From an uncultured Erysipelotrichaceae bacterium (GTDB lineage Bacteria; Bacillota_I; Bacilli_A; RFN20; CAG-826): DNA of 64,000 bases. Below, in pieces: positions 33,705 through 43,358 of the stretch. Both the position numbers and the translations under genes were made by a program. The stretch spans positions 1 through 64,000 of the forward strand of contig CACYCS010000004.1 in NCBI GenBank assembly GCA_902773005.1, given 5' to 3'. The notes under the pieces are model-generated. The model was given only the letters and a program-made list of their open reading frames with translations, did no database searches and was not told where the DNA came from. Within the stretch, counting starts at the first letter, position 1, and every line of letters begins with the position of its first letter.

Positions 33705-34070
33705 ATGAGTCAAGAACAGCAACCTGACATCATCGAAGCCGAAGTGGTCGACGAGAGGCTTGATGCGCCCAAAAAGGACGCCAAGCCCCATAAGCCGATT
33801 CACGAGTATTCGCGCCAGATACGCTTCTGGAACTTAATGGCCGAGATGTTTACGCGATACGGGCCATCGTTACTGATACTCGGGGCGTTAGCGGGGCTTG
33901 CCTTTAGCATCCTTACGAGCCAGACCGGCTATCAGGGATTCTTCTTCGTCTGCATGATCATCGGATGGAGCCTATGCGGCGCAGGGGTGCTTGCAACCAT
34001 ATTTGCATTTATCGCGAGAGCCGTCCTCCATAGATACATGTCCCTTGACCCTAATTTCTCAGGTGATTAA
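33705..34070 (+). CDS. Small two-helix membrane protein
   Basis: A 121-residue protein. A hydrophilic acidic N-terminus (PDIIEAEVVDERLDAPKKD) is followed by two hydrophobic helices (about 52-72 and 79-105) and a short C-terminal tail. There are no known motifs. The start at 33705 is preceded by TATAAT (33690-33695) 9 nt away, so a leaderless start fits. It is 3 bp upstream of the ABC ATPase gene and probably in the same operon. Confidence 0.65.
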   Translation: MSQEQQPDIIEAEVVDERLDAPKKDAKPHKPIHEYSRQIRFWNLMAEMFTRYGPSLLILGALAGLAFSILTSQTGYQGFFFVCMIIGWSLCGAGVLATIFAFIARAVLHRYMSLDPNFSGD

Positions 34071-34073
34071 GCC

Positions 34074-34778
34074 ATGCCGAATATCGTCGTCAAAGATCTA
34101 AAGAAATTCTATAACGTTGGAACCGAAGCCGAAGTGCACGCTCTCGATGGCGTGTCCTTCGATGTGGAACCAGGCGAGTTCATCGTCATTTTAGGCGCTT
34201 CCGGCGCAGGGAAATCCACTTTGCTCAATATCTTGGGCGGCATGGACCAAGCTACTTCAGGTGAATATCTCCTTTCGGGCGAAAACGTCGTGAAATATAA
34301 CGACAAAAAGCTGCAGGAGCTCCGGCGCAAGAAGATTGGGTTCGTGTTCCAGTTCTATAACCTGATGCCAAATCTCACAGCGCTAGAGAACGTTGCGCTG
34401 TCCGCTTCCGTGGCGGAGAATCCCTTCGACGCAGAAGAAACATTGAAAGACGTGGGCCTTAAAGGAAGGCTCCATAATTTCCCAAGCCAGCTTTCGGGCG
34501 GCGAGCAGCAGCGCGTCGCGATCGCAAGGGCTTTGGTGAAGAATCCGGAGCTGCTCCTTTGCGATGAGCCGACTGGAGCGCTCGATTCCAAAACCGGTGC
34601 CGCGATCCTTTCGCTTCTAATGGAATTAGCCGAAAGGTATAAGAAAACCGTTCTTGTCGTTACCCATAACGCGAAGATCGCAGACGTTGCAAAACGCGTC
34701 ATGCGGATCGCTGACGGGAAGATCGTGGAAGACATCCATAACCCATCGCCAAAGAAAGTCGATGAGATTTCATGGTGA
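34074..34778 (+). CDS. MacB/LolD-type ABC ATPase without adjacent FtsX permease
   Basis: A 234-residue ATPase. Walker A GASGAGKSTLLN, the family-typical RRKKIGFVFQFYNL Q-loop block, signature LSGGEQQRVAIARAL, Walker B LLLCDEPTGALD and H-loop VTHN are all present, marking the MacB/LolD/FtsE-like group. AGGTGATTAAGCC precedes the ATG. Such ATPases normally sit next to an FtsX-type permease; here the neighbours are a two-helix protein and a large unknown membrane protein. The partner could be that protein or a permease elsewhere. Confidence 0.9.
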   Translation: MPNIVVKDLKKFYNVGTEAEVHALDGVSFDVEPGEFIVILGASGAGKSTLLNILGGMDQATSGEYLLSGENVVKYNDKKLQELRRKKIGFVFQFYNLMPNLTALENVALSASVAENPFDAEETLKDVGLKGRLHNFPSQLSGGEQQRVAIARALVKNPELLLCDEPTGALDSKTGAAILSLLMELAERYKKTVLVVTHNAKIADVAKRVMRIADGKIVEDIHNPSPKKVDEISW

Positions 34779-34799
34779 TGGAGTAGTATTATTGCATTC

Positions 34800-36311
34800 A
34801 TGGCAAATGAAGAAGTGAAAAGAAAAGCCTCCGATGACCGTTTTGATACGGTGCTCGGGTTTTTGGGAATCGAGGCGATTGCCCTCGTTTGCTTTGGCTT
34901 TGCTGGAACCACGGGTTTGACTTTCCTTAGGGCGATCGGGTTCTGCATCGCTTTGTTCTTGTTCCCTTATGCCAAGCGGATGCTTGATATGCAAAAGGCA
35001 AACAAGAAGGTGTTCCTGCCTTTGATCCCTGTGGGCGCGACCGTGATTTTGCTTGGCTTCTCCGGCTTCTGGATGAGCCTCTATTCCGGGAATGCGTTCT
35101 CGGGGGTATTCGATGCTCTTTTGGTCGTTTTAGGCGTCACGGGGTTCTTCTTTTTGGGTTTAGGACTCAAAAGCATCCCGTGGATGAAGATGGAATATAT
35201 CCTTCTTGGAATCCTTGGAGGGCTTGCCTTACTAGTTCTCATCACCATGTTCTATTCCGTGGTCCGTTATGGCCTATTCTATGGCGCTAGATTCAAGGGG
35301 CTTGTCTATTACTATGATGGCGTGGTCTTCCAGATCGCGAACGAAGCCAAGTATCTCGATGGCTTCAAATTCCGTGAGGTGTCCCTCAATTTCGCCAAGT
35401 GGGGTGGGTTCGTCCTTGCTAGCGCGGGCGCTGGACTATTCGCGAGAAGCTTCAAGGAAGATCGTCGCAGGTTCTTGATCCTTGCGGCGTTCGCGCTTCT
35501 AGGGATCATCGATTTGGTGATCGTGCCCTTTGTTCCCGGCCTCATTCTTCTTATCCCCGTCTATTTGGTCGGCCTATTGGTTGCCTATTTCCATAAGGTG
35601 GAGGAATCCTCCCCAAGAGCCAAGGAAATCGGAAACAGGGTCATGACGATTCTCTTCTTTGTATTGTTAGGCTTGGTGGTCGTTGGATTGATCGTCTTGT
35701 TCGCGGACGTCTATGTGGGATTCGATAAATCGTTCCTCGCGAAGCTTCCCCTTATCGGTAGGTTCTTCGGCGAAGGATCGCGCACCGAGAAGCTTGAGAA
35801 CGCAATCTCTTCCACCTTCTTCTCGACTACCGCTTCTGGAGCGAGGGTGCTGAACTTCGGGTCGCTCCTATTTGGCATGCAGGCAACATATGTATTCGAT
35901 TTGCCGTTCTTCGAATTCAATGTGCTTTGGCAGAATGGCTTGCTTGCCTTCGCAGGCGTCATCTATTGCATTTTCTATTTCATGAAGCGAATCAGGCATT
36001 ATGTCTTCGACGATACCCAAGGAAAGCTGAAGGACAAACTCATCGTCGTTACCATGATCCTTGGCATGTTCCTCTATTTCTCATTCTTAAGTGACGAAAT
36101 GCCATTAAGGCATCCAGAAGGACTCAATGAGATATTCTCCAGCCATTCGACTACGTTGATGGCCTTCACGCGCAGCAATTCGATCCTCTTGCTCTTCTTC
36201 CTGCTTGGACTTACTTTCTCTATCGAGCCAAAGTATCGCGGCGCGATAGAAGAGACCGTTCTCGAGAGCGACGAGAAAACCGTTTCGAAGGAGGCAAGCC
36301 CCAATGAATAA
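34800..36311 (+). CDS. Large polytopic membrane protein, unknown
   Basis: A 503-residue protein with roughly 11-12 hydrophobic helices and a large extracytoplasmic loop (about 305-375). The late segment FEFNVLWQNGLLAFAGVIYC recalls the loop and helix of O-antigen ligase/polymerase-type proteins, but this is a weak similarity. TATTAT (34787-34792) ends 7 nt before the ATG with no Shine-Dalgarno sequence, so it has its own leaderless promoter although it follows the ATPase by 21 bp. It overlaps the next lipoprotein gene by 8 bp, which suggests that the two work together at the surface. Confidence 0.6.
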   Translation: MANEEVKRKASDDRFDTVLGFLGIEAIALVCFGFAGTTGLTFLRAIGFCIALFLFPYAKRMLDMQKANKKVFLPLIPVGATVILLGFSGFWMSLYSGNAFSGVFDALLVVLGVTGFFFLGLGLKSIPWMKMEYILLGILGGLALLVLITMFYSVVRYGLFYGARFKGLVYYYDGVVFQIANEAKYLDGFKFREVSLNFAKWGGFVLASAGAGLFARSFKEDRRRFLILAAFALLGIIDLVIVPFVPGLILLIPVYLVGLLVAYFHKVEESSPRAKEIGNRVMTILFFVLLGLVVVGLIVLFADVYVGFDKSFLAKLPLIGRFFGEGSRTEKLENAISSTFFSTTASGARVLNFGSLLFGMQATYVFDLPFFEFNVLWQNGLLAFAGVIYCIFYFMKRIRHYVFDDTQGKLKDKLIVVTMILGMFLYFSFLSDEMPLRHPEGLNEIFSSHSTTLMAFTRSNSILLLFFLLGLTFSIEPKYRGAIEETVLESDEKTVSKEASPNE

Positions 36312-37239
36312 AAAACTAAAGGCCGCATTCGCCTTCTTAACCTTGGCTTCCCTTGCTAGCTGCACCGATACGAGCGAACTCTATGGCGGTGCGCAGTATA
36401 TCGGCGGAGACTTCTTGAAGAACCATTACTCCACTTGGGATAAAGGTCTGAAGGAAGCATCCATTGAAAGGCATGTCGCGATCGAAAACGAACGCACGGG
36501 GTACTTCAATGGCAAAGAAACCAAGGATCCAAATAGCCCAGAAGACTATTATGGCTTAGGCCAAGCAGCCGCATGGCATCCAAACGATTTCAAGAACTCG
36601 AAGGGCGAGATCTATAACTGGGCTCCCGATATTCTTCCAGGTACTGGCATCGGCGAATGGCGCGACCAAAGCGCCCTCTATGACGTTGCCTATGGCCAGA
36701 CGAAGAAGCTCTCGCTTATCAACCCAGCTTTCAGCCGTGGCTATCTATCAAAACTCTATAATGGCCAAGTCCGTTGCAATGCGTGGAGTTCCTATTCCCT
36801 TGTGGAGCTCGATAAAACCGGATACGGAACGATATTCCCCTCCGAGCTATTGAACGCCAATTCGTTCAGCTTCGCCATTAGAGGCGGCTCTGATACGCCT
36901 TCCGTTGGCCGCGTGTCCACGTTTAACCTCCACGTGACCTTCTATAAGTACGGCGCGGATAGGACGAGTTATGTTGGCACGACGATCGACATGATGAACG
37001 TGAAGATGCAGACGAACCGCTCTGCCGAAATCACCTCGCTCATCGGATTCTATTTCGAGGACATCAATTATGATCCTAAAGGCGTCGTCGGTATGTCGAT
37101 GACCTTCGATTTGGTTGAGGACGTGTATCGAAATGGAGATGTGACGATTTATCCTTCCGATGATTTCTCCGACGATAACGAATACCACATCGGACTCATC
37201 CTGCTCGAGGTATTCTTCCCTGATTCCACCTGGAATTGA
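36304..37239 (+). CDS. Lipoprotein of unknown function
   Basis: A 311-residue lipoprotein (signal peptide ending LASLASC, Cys20), overlapping the upstream membrane-protein gene by 8 bp and carrying a GGAGG-type site inside it. The mature part is mainly beta (VSTFNLHVTFYKYG, MSMTFDLVEDVY) with an aromatic-rich middle (YYGLGQAAAWHPNDF). No known motif is visible. It is probably an extracytoplasmic partner of the membrane protein. Confidence 0.65.
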   Translation: MNKKLKAAFAFLTLASLASCTDTSELYGGAQYIGGDFLKNHYSTWDKGLKEASIERHVAIENERTGYFNGKETKDPNSPEDYYGLGQAAAWHPNDFKNSKGEIYNWAPDILPGTGIGEWRDQSALYDVAYGQTKKLSLINPAFSRGYLSKLYNGQVRCNAWSSYSLVELDKTGYGTIFPSELLNANSFSFAIRGGSDTPSVGRVSTFNLHVTFYKYGADRTSYVGTTIDMMNVKMQTNRSAEITSLIGFYFEDINYDPKGVVGMSMTFDLVEDVYRNGDVTIYPSDDFSDDNEYHIGLILLEVFFPDSTWN

Positions 37240-37249
37240 CCAATATGTG

Positions 37250-37273
37250 AAAAGGCAGCGCGCGCTGCCTTTT
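37250..37273. terminator. Bidirectional terminator
   Basis: AAAAGGCAGCGC pairs with GCGCTGCCTTTT as a perfect 24-bp palindrome between convergent genes. It gives U-tracts on both strands. Confidence 0.85.
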
Positions 37274-38184
37274 CATTTCTTCATATAGGCTGAGATATCA
37301 AGCCATTCGCCCATCTGGAAGTCGCATTTATCGTCGTCCAGGATGAGCGTCCCCTTCGCGGGAGTAAACGTCATTTCCGAGAAATATATCTTTCCATCGA
37401 TATCGTAGAAATCGCACCGAACAAACGGAAAATCCCTGCAAAGGTCCTCTGCAATAGCAATCATTTCGTCGAAATTCGCAGGCCTTTCAGGTTTGATGTC
37501 CGCTTTTTTCCAGCCATTGAATTGACTGCCGTCGAAGTCGGTCCAGTCGGTATATAACTCGGTGTAACGGATGTCTTTGCCACGCCCAGTGACGACATAG
37601 AGATTCCTTGCTTTGCCGTTATAGACGTGAAGCTTATACTCGGTTGGGAGCGCATCTAGGCCACCAACGAACTGCTCGATGATGATCTGCGGTTTGATCT
37701 TGCTGTAATGGCGCTCCATCGTGAACTTGCCATAGTCCGTTGAGAGCCATTTGTTGAACTTCTTTGCCGCTTCTTCTTTGTTGAGCGTCGATTTGTCGCG
37801 GACGAGGATATTGAATCCGCTCGCGTGACTGCACTTCATCACGAAATGTCCGGGCAACTTATCGAAGTCGATGTCCTCGAATCTATCGTAAACGCCATAG
37901 ATGGGAATAAGGGTATTCTCGTAGCCTTTTTCCTTCACGTATTCGCGCACTCCAACACGTCCTGCGCATTTGCTCACCAAGTCCCATTTCGGATACACGT
38001 ATAGCCTCAAATACTGTAGCTTCTCCGTGTAGCGCGTCGGGTTTTTGAGGTTGCAGGGGTGGTGGGTGATGTATTTGTATTGCAGCTTCACGTAGAGGGT
38101 GGGGCTAATTGCCTTCACGATGCCGCGAAAAGGAACGGCAATCATCCGCTTCAGTTTGTTTTCTTTGAGATTGGGATTACCCAT
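37273..38184 (-). CDS. TupA-like ATP-grasp glycan-modifying protein
   Basis: A 303-residue protein of the TupA-type ATP-grasp family that adds amino acids or peptides to surface polymers in Bacillota. Blocks: KLQYLRLYVYPKWDLVSKCAGR, VREYVKEKGYENTLIPIYGVYDRFEDIDF (parts), FVMKCSHASGFNI and the C-terminal metal-binding part VRCDFYDIDGKIYFSEMTF. It overlaps the flippase gene by 8 bp, so both probably act on the same polysaccharide. Confidence 0.82.
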   Translation of the reverse strand: MGNPNLKENKLKRMIAVPFRGIVKAISPTLYVKLQYKYITHHPCNLKNPTRYTEKLQYLRLYVYPKWDLVSKCAGRVGVREYVKEKGYENTLIPIYGVYDRFEDIDFDKLPGHFVMKCSHASGFNILVRDKSTLNKEEAAKKFNKWLSTDYGKFTMERHYSKIKPQIIIEQFVGGLDALPTEYKLHVYNGKARNLYVVTGRGKDIRYTELYTDWTDFDGSQFNGWKKADIKPERPANFDEMIAIAEDLCRDFPFVRCDFYDIDGKIYFSEMTFTPAKGTLILDDDKCDFQMGEWLDISAYMKK

Positions 38185-39736
38185 TGTTCTGCTGCGCCTC
38201 CTTTCGGTGACTTGGCAAGAAGGAAGACACGAGCTTTTCCTTCAAGAGCAATAGACCGATGACGTAGATGATGGCGTCCCCTGCGACACAGATAAGAAGA
38301 TCAAGAATATAGCCGATCCAAAGGGTATCGCCGCTAAAGGGAAGCGCCTTAAGAATCACCGGGCTAAGGAAGAACGTCAAAATACCAATTACGAGACCCA
38401 TGGCAATGATTTTGAGGTTATTCCAATTGAATATGGCACTTCTTGAGTATTGCCAGGATTTCCAAATCAAGAAAGCCACAAGGACGACGTCCGTTGATCC
38501 CGTCGCGATGGCTACGCCTACGGCAGGGTGCTCGGGGAAGGCGAATATCCCAAGAAGCAACGACAACGTCACATTGCAAACTACCCCGATGAGCATCGCG
38601 TAGAGGTAGATTTTCTCGCGCTTCATCGGGAGCAAGATTTCGGTATAGATGTTGTCGCAGATGGAGTAGGTGAGCATCATGATCGAAAGAATCGGAAGGA
38701 CCAGGTTTGCGTCTTTGTAGGTGGCCGTGAAGTCAGAACCGGAAATCAATGACGTCACCGGCGTCGCCAAAGTCGACATGGTCGCGATCGCCGGAACCGC
38801 GATGAAGAAAGTGATGTTCAGCGAATAGTTGATTAGATTCTGGAAGAAGCGCTTGTCCGCCTTCTCATAGTAATAGGATGCCCTAGGCATGAACACCATA
38901 TATAAAGAGGTGATTAAGGTAATCACGATATCGATGCCTTTCACGCCGACGGAATAGGCGCCAACGGAGGCTTTTGTTGGGTCAATAAAGCCGAGCAGGA
39001 ACTCATCGGTTTGGTTATAAAGGGTCAGCGAGAAACTGATCAAAGCCATCGTGACCAGCGTTTTGAGGAGTGGCCTGAAGTTATATGGTGCGGTCTTTTT
39101 AAAACTCACGTACCGCGGCAACAATATGGAATTTGACACCGCGGTGATGATCGTTCCCGAAATCGCGATCAACGCATAGATATAGAGGTAATCCTCGTGA
39201 TAGCTGCTGTCTTTGACGAATAGGAACGTCATCATTGCAGCGAACGCCGTGGCGAGGATCGTCCTGACCGTGATGTAGAAATGCTTCTCCAAAGCAATGT
39301 AGACCCACTCAAACGCGAAAGCGCCGACCAAGAAATTGATGGAAAGCAGGAAGATGATTTCTTTTGCCGTATACAAATCAGGAACCGAAAACACCGCGGC
39401 GCACATAAGCGCAAAGCTAATGACGGTCATGATGGCTTGCAACAAGAAGAATTCCTGCACCTTATGGCTAAATGCCACGGGGTCATCCTTGACCTTCGCG
39501 CATTCCCTGATCGCAAGATTAGGAATCGAGATTTTGGATAGAATCACGAAGTAATAGACAAAGGTATTCGCCCAGGTATATAGGCCGAATGCCTGGTCAG
39601 AAAGGACCCTTGCCACATATGGGAAGGTGATGAACGAAAGGATCGTCATCGTCAAGGTGCGTATCAAATTGATGACGACGTTCGCCCTAACCGTATAGGC
39701 GAGGTTCGTATTTTGGGTCTTCGCGGTTTCGGCCAT
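38177..39736 (-). CDS. Polysaccharide flippase (Wzx-type, MOP superfamily)
   Basis: A 519-residue protein with about 14 membrane helices, the layout of Wzx/RfbX flippases that move lipid-linked glycan units across the membrane. NVVINLIRTLTMTILSFITFPYVARVL (in part), followed by FGLYTWANTFVYYF, is the classic N-terminal pattern. TATAAT (39747-39752) ends 10 nt before the ATG without a Shine-Dalgarno sequence. It starts an operon with the TupA-like gene. Confidence 0.88.
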   Translation of the reverse strand: MAETAKTQNTNLAYTVRANVVINLIRTLTMTILSFITFPYVARVLSDQAFGLYTWANTFVYYFVILSKISIPNLAIRECAKVKDDPVAFSHKVQEFFLLQAIMTVISFALMCAAVFSVPDLYTAKEIIFLLSINFLVGAFAFEWVYIALEKHFYITVRTILATAFAAMMTFLFVKDSSYHEDYLYIYALIAISGTIITAVSNSILLPRYVSFKKTAPYNFRPLLKTLVTMALISFSLTLYNQTDEFLLGFIDPTKASVGAYSVGVKGIDIVITLITSLYMVFMPRASYYYEKADKRFFQNLINYSLNITFFIAVPAIATMSTLATPVTSLISGSDFTATYKDANLVLPILSIMMLTYSICDNIYTEILLPMKREKIYLYAMLIGVVCNVTLSLLLGIFAFPEHPAVGVAIATGSTDVVLVAFLIWKSWQYSRSAIFNWNNLKIIAMGLVIGILTFFLSPVILKALPFSGDTLWIGYILDLLICVAGDAIIYVIGLLLLKEKLVSSFLPSHRKEAQQNNG

Positions 39737-39920
39737 AAACTAGGATATTATAATCCTTAGTTTAAGTTTTTCGAGCCGTGGGCAATTTTATGACGGCCTC
39801 TTCGTCGTTAGTCAAGGAAAATAAGCGATACGTGTATGCGTTTTTGCCTGATGCAAACCACATTGGATACGCATGATCTTCTATCGTTCTTCGATCGTGC
39901 GTGCGATAATACCAGCCGAG

Positions 39921-41117
39921 ATGAAAATCCTTGTCGTTTGTCAGTTCTATTATCCGGAGACGTTTTCGATTACTTCAATCTGCGAAGGCTGGGCCAAACA
40001 AGGCCATGATGTCCAAGTCGTAACGGGCCTTCCAAATTATGGCTTCGATCGGATCCTACAAGGCTATGAGAACATCCATGACGAGGTAATCAATGGAGTT
40101 CGCGTTCATCGCTGCAAGTTGTATCCCCGTGGCAAATCGAGGATGTCCATCATCAAGAATTACTTGTCGTTTTGGAAAAGCAGCAAGAAGTATATCCGCC
40201 ATATGAAGGAGGAATTCGACGTCGTTTACTCGATGTCGCTGTCCCCAATCATCTCCGTCGTAGGCGCGAACATCTATGCCAAGAAGCATCATGTTCCCCA
40301 TGTGCTGCATTGCCTAGACCTATGGCCGGAATCGACTGTAGTGACGCATGCCATCAAAAAGGAAAGTCTGCTTTATCGAGTGCTCTTCGTATGGAGCAAG
40401 TCGATCTACAAGAAAGCGGACAAGATATTGATCTCCTCCCCATCGTTCAAGGACTACTTCAGCGATGTGCTGAAACTCGATACATCAAATATCGTTGAGG
40501 CGTATCAACCGCCTTTGATCGTTCCCCAAAAAGGCGAGGATATCAAATACGACCACGCATACAACATCGTCTATGCTGGCAACATCGGTTCGATCCAAAT
40601 GGTCGAAGAACTCACAAAAGCCATGGTGACCGCATCCAAAGAATGCGATGTCGCACTTCACCTTATCGGCATGGGCGCAAAGCAAAACGAAGTGCAAAAC
40701 ATTGTCCAAGAGAATCACCTAGAAGATCGCGTTTTCTATTACGGTCCGAAAGCCAGGGCAATCACGACGGCATACTTCAAGAATGCCACCGCGCTTGTCG
40801 TGACCCTCCGCGAAGGCGGTTTCGTTGGAAGAACCATTCCGAATAAACTCACTAGCTCCCTTCATTATGGGCGTCCGATTTTGGCCTGCATCACCGGTGA
40901 TGGACGCAAGGTATTGGAAGAATCGCAGGGTGCCGTATTCGCTGAAAATGAGACCGCTGAGGGCCTATCCGATGCGATTATTAGGCTATGCAAAATGAGT
41001 GAAAATGAGCGGAATACTCTTGGTAAAAATAACGAAAAATATTTTGAAGAGCGCTACGCTTTCGATAAATTACTAGATAGGATTACTTCCGAATTAGAGT
41101 CTGCAAAAAAGAGGTAA
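39921..41117 (+). CDS. Glycosyltransferase family 4, WbuB-like
   Basis: A 398-residue GT-B glycosyltransferase. The N-terminal domain begins MKILVVCQFYYPETF with the VVTGLPNYG block of WbuB-type fucosamine or similar transferases, and LHCLDLWPES. The C-terminal nucleotide-sugar site is around VGRTIPNKLTSSLHYGRPIL. ATG 39921 is chosen: GATAAT (39905-39910) lies 10 nt upstream and an earlier ATG at 39873 would add a non-family extension. It faces two other glycosyltransferase genes and overlaps the first tail to tail. Confidence 0.88.
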   Translation: MKILVVCQFYYPETFSITSICEGWAKQGHDVQVVTGLPNYGFDRILQGYENIHDEVINGVRVHRCKLYPRGKSRMSIIKNYLSFWKSSKKYIRHMKEEFDVVYSMSLSPIISVVGANIYAKKHHVPHVLHCLDLWPESTVVTHAIKKESLLYRVLFVWSKSIYKKADKILISSPSFKDYFSDVLKLDTSNIVEAYQPPLIVPQKGEDIKYDHAYNIVYAGNIGSIQMVEELTKAMVTASKECDVALHLIGMGAKQNEVQNIVQENHLEDRVFYYGPKARAITTAYFKNATALVVTLREGGFVGRTIPNKLTSSLHYGRPILACITGDGRKVLEESQGAVFAENETAEGLSDAIIRLCKMSENERNTLGKNNEKYFEERYAFDKLLDRITSELESAKKR

Positions 41118-42204
41118 AATCTTCGCCGATTGCCTTAAAACCTAGAACTGACGCGAGTTTCTTGGCCGCGCAGTTTTCTTTTAAGCCCATTAATTTGCCA
41201 TTTTTATCTAGGTGATCAGCAAGGAATTTCGTAAGCTCCGCCCCGTCTTCGATCCAGTTGACGTCGTCCGGATAGGCCTTCTTCAGGTCTTCCGACTTCG
41301 TGGAGACGATTGGATTTCCTGTGGCAAGGTATTCGATGACTTTTGACGGAATCGATACATCATCGAGGTCTTTTCGATAAAGCCTTGGATTGATTAAAAG
41401 TGATGCACCGCACTCGAGATCCCAATTTTCTTCCTTGCTGATTTGGCCAAGGAAGTGGATTCTCGGATTGGCATTGCTAGCCTCCTTGGCCTCTTTCTCA
41501 TAAGCCCCATGCCCTGCAATGACTAAATCGTAGTCAGGCTTAAGGGCGTTGTATGCATCGATCATCGCTTTGGTGCCGTCTTTGATAAACAGGGCTCCGC
41601 CATAATAGAAATATGGTGCGCGGCCTATACTTTCCTTTTTCTCCGGGAACTCCGCGACGCCCATCCTTATTAATGAAGGCGCGCCGCGTTTATTAAACAA
41701 CTTGTTCAGCCCTTCCGTTAGGCAGAAGTAACCATCGCAATTTGAGGAAAGCGAAACCAGGAGGTCAGAGTAGGACTTTTTGGTTCCCGTCAGATTGTAG
41801 GGGCTGTCGGTGCAGATCGCGACGAGCTTTGCGCCTGTTGCCTTGGCCGCCTTTTTCGCCGCTTTGGCCAATGTGATGCTCAAAGAGTCATAGATAACGA
41901 TATCGACCGGAGTGGCGACCTGCTTGGCGGTTCTTCCAGGGGCCAAGATGGCGCGGGCGATTTTGTTGTTTCCCGAGTCTACATAACGATAAGTGAGACC
42001 GTTTTCGTTACGTTCTCCTTCTGAAATTAAGCCTTCACGATTCGGAATGAGCGAGATGACCTGAACTTCTGCAAAAGGAGCGATGGCGTTTATCAACCTG
42101 CCATGAAAGTTTTGACCTGCTGGGTTGGGCTTGGTGGCCGCTTTCGCTTCGAGAAGCTGGAAATCCTTCGGCAATATGTGACTTGTGAAATAAGCGATTC
42201 TCAT
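41083..42204 (-). CDS. Glycosyltransferase (GT4-like)
   Basis: A 373-residue GT-B type protein. The N-terminal half starts MRIAYFTSHILPKDF, and YDLVIAGHGAYEKEA plus SIPSKVIEYLATGNPIVST show the donor-binding half with the E-x7-E-like region. It overlaps its upstream partner by 4 bp (ATGA) and its 3' end overlaps the convergent glycosyltransferase gene by 35 bp. The sugar specificity is unknown. Confidence 0.82.
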   Translation of the reverse strand: MRIAYFTSHILPKDFQLLEAKAATKPNPAGQNFHGRLINAIAPFAEVQVISLIPNREGLISEGERNENGLTYRYVDSGNNKIARAILAPGRTAKQVATPVDIVIYDSLSITLAKAAKKAAKATGAKLVAICTDSPYNLTGTKKSYSDLLVSLSSNCDGYFCLTEGLNKLFNKRGAPSLIRMGVAEFPEKKESIGRAPYFYYGGALFIKDGTKAMIDAYNALKPDYDLVIAGHGAYEKEAKEASNANPRIHFLGQISKEENWDLECGASLLINPRLYRKDLDDVSIPSKVIEYLATGNPIVSTKSEDLKKAYPDDVNWIEDGAELTKFLADHLDKNGKLMGLKENCAAKKLASVLGFKAIGEDFTSFLQTLIRK

Positions 42205-43298
42205 TGCTTTAGGTATTCCTCAAAGAAGCGAAGGTGAAACTCCGCGGTTTTCTCGATTGTATTCTCGCGCGCCGTGGCGAGCGCTCCCTCCGCTAGTTTA
42301 GGATCAAGGGAGTTTTCTATGGCTTTCACGATACCTTCTTTGTCGCCAAGCTTCACAAGGTATCCGTTGTAGCCGTCTTTGATGAGGTTTGACCCCGCGT
42401 TAACGCATTCTGGGCAAACGACCGGTAGCCCTTGGCTCATCGCTTCGTTGATGACGTGCCCATAGATATCCTCTTTGGACAAGAAGACGAATGAATCCGC
42501 GCCGCGGAAACAAGTAAGCATATCCTTATGGTTTAGATAGCCCATTAGATGAACGTTAGGCAGGCCTAATGATTCGATTTGCTTCAATAGGCTTTCCTTT
42601 AATGGGCCATCTCCAGCGATATATAGGTGATAATCTTGCGGAAGCGAAGCCCACGCATCGATCAGTTCTGAGAAGTTTTTCCGTTCAATCAGCTGGCCTG
42701 AAGAAATGAACGTTTTGCTTCCGACCATTCTGAATTTAGTTTTCGTAGCTTCTTTCTGCGACTTGGTATATGGAGCAAGCAATACTTGGTCTTCGAAGAC
42801 CGTGGAGTAGGGGAAATAATGGATTTTGGATTCATCCGCTCCGTAATGGGTCAGATATTTGCCTGAACGAAGATCGGGTGCCAAGTATGATTTTGCCCCG
42901 GGGATGTATTTCTTCTTGAGGTATTTTTTGATGAAGTTGTCCTTTGCCGGGACGATTCCTCCGTTGATTGCGAACACGTAAGGGATCTTGTGCCTTCTGC
43001 AATAACGAATCACAACCCGTTCGGCATACATTCTCCAACCATTGATGACGACGATGTCGAATTGGTCGGACTTCAATATTTTTAGGGGCTCCCTAGTGAA
43101 ACTATTCAAAGTGCCTAGCTTGATGGAATTACAGACATGGGCTTTGAATCCCGTTGCTTTCTCAGAATAGAAAGTAGCATTCCTATCTCCTTCTGAAGCG
43201 CGTTCAAAAACAACCGTCAGGTCAATCGACTGTCCTAGCAAATTGAAAAGGTCGACCTTGTAAGGCGCTGGATGGTTAAAGAGCCAGTAGACTTTCAT
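42201..43298 (-). CDS. Glycosyltransferase family 4
   Basis: A 365-residue GT4 enzyme. It begins MKVYWLFNHPAPYKVDLF, has FISSGQLIERKNFSELIDAW, LYIAGDGPL and the donor site EDIYGHVINEAMSQGLPVV with the E-x7-E motif. TAGAAT (43306-43311) ends 7 nt before the ATG and there is no Shine-Dalgarno sequence. It is divergent from ung, whose promoter lies 35 bp away. Confidence 0.88.
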   Translation of the reverse strand: MKVYWLFNHPAPYKVDLFNLLGQSIDLTVVFERASEGDRNATFYSEKATGFKAHVCNSIKLGTLNSFTREPLKILKSDQFDIVVINGWRMYAERVVIRYCRRHKIPYVFAINGGIVPAKDNFIKKYLKKKYIPGAKSYLAPDLRSGKYLTHYGADESKIHYFPYSTVFEDQVLLAPYTKSQKEATKTKFRMVGSKTFISSGQLIERKNFSELIDAWASLPQDYHLYIAGDGPLKESLLKQIESLGLPNVHLMGYLNHKDMLTCFRGADSFVFLSKEDIYGHVINEAMSQGLPVVCPECVNAGSNLIKDGYNGYLVKLGDKEGIVKAIENSLDPKLAEGALATARENTIEKTAEFHLRFFEEYLKQ

Positions 43299-43305
43299 CG
43301 CGGAT

Positions 43306-43351
43306 ATTCTACTCTCAAAATGAGGAAACCCCTAAACCAAGATGGTAAGAT
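43306..43351. promoter_or_regulatory. Back-to-back leaderless promoters of glycosyltransferase and ung genes
   Basis: Minus -10 TAGAAT (43306-43311) and plus -10 TAAGAT (43346-43351) each end 7 nt before their start codons (43298 and 43359). The 60-bp intergenic region leaves no room for normal untranslated leaders. Confidence 0.5.
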
Positions 43352-43358
43352 AGTCTCC

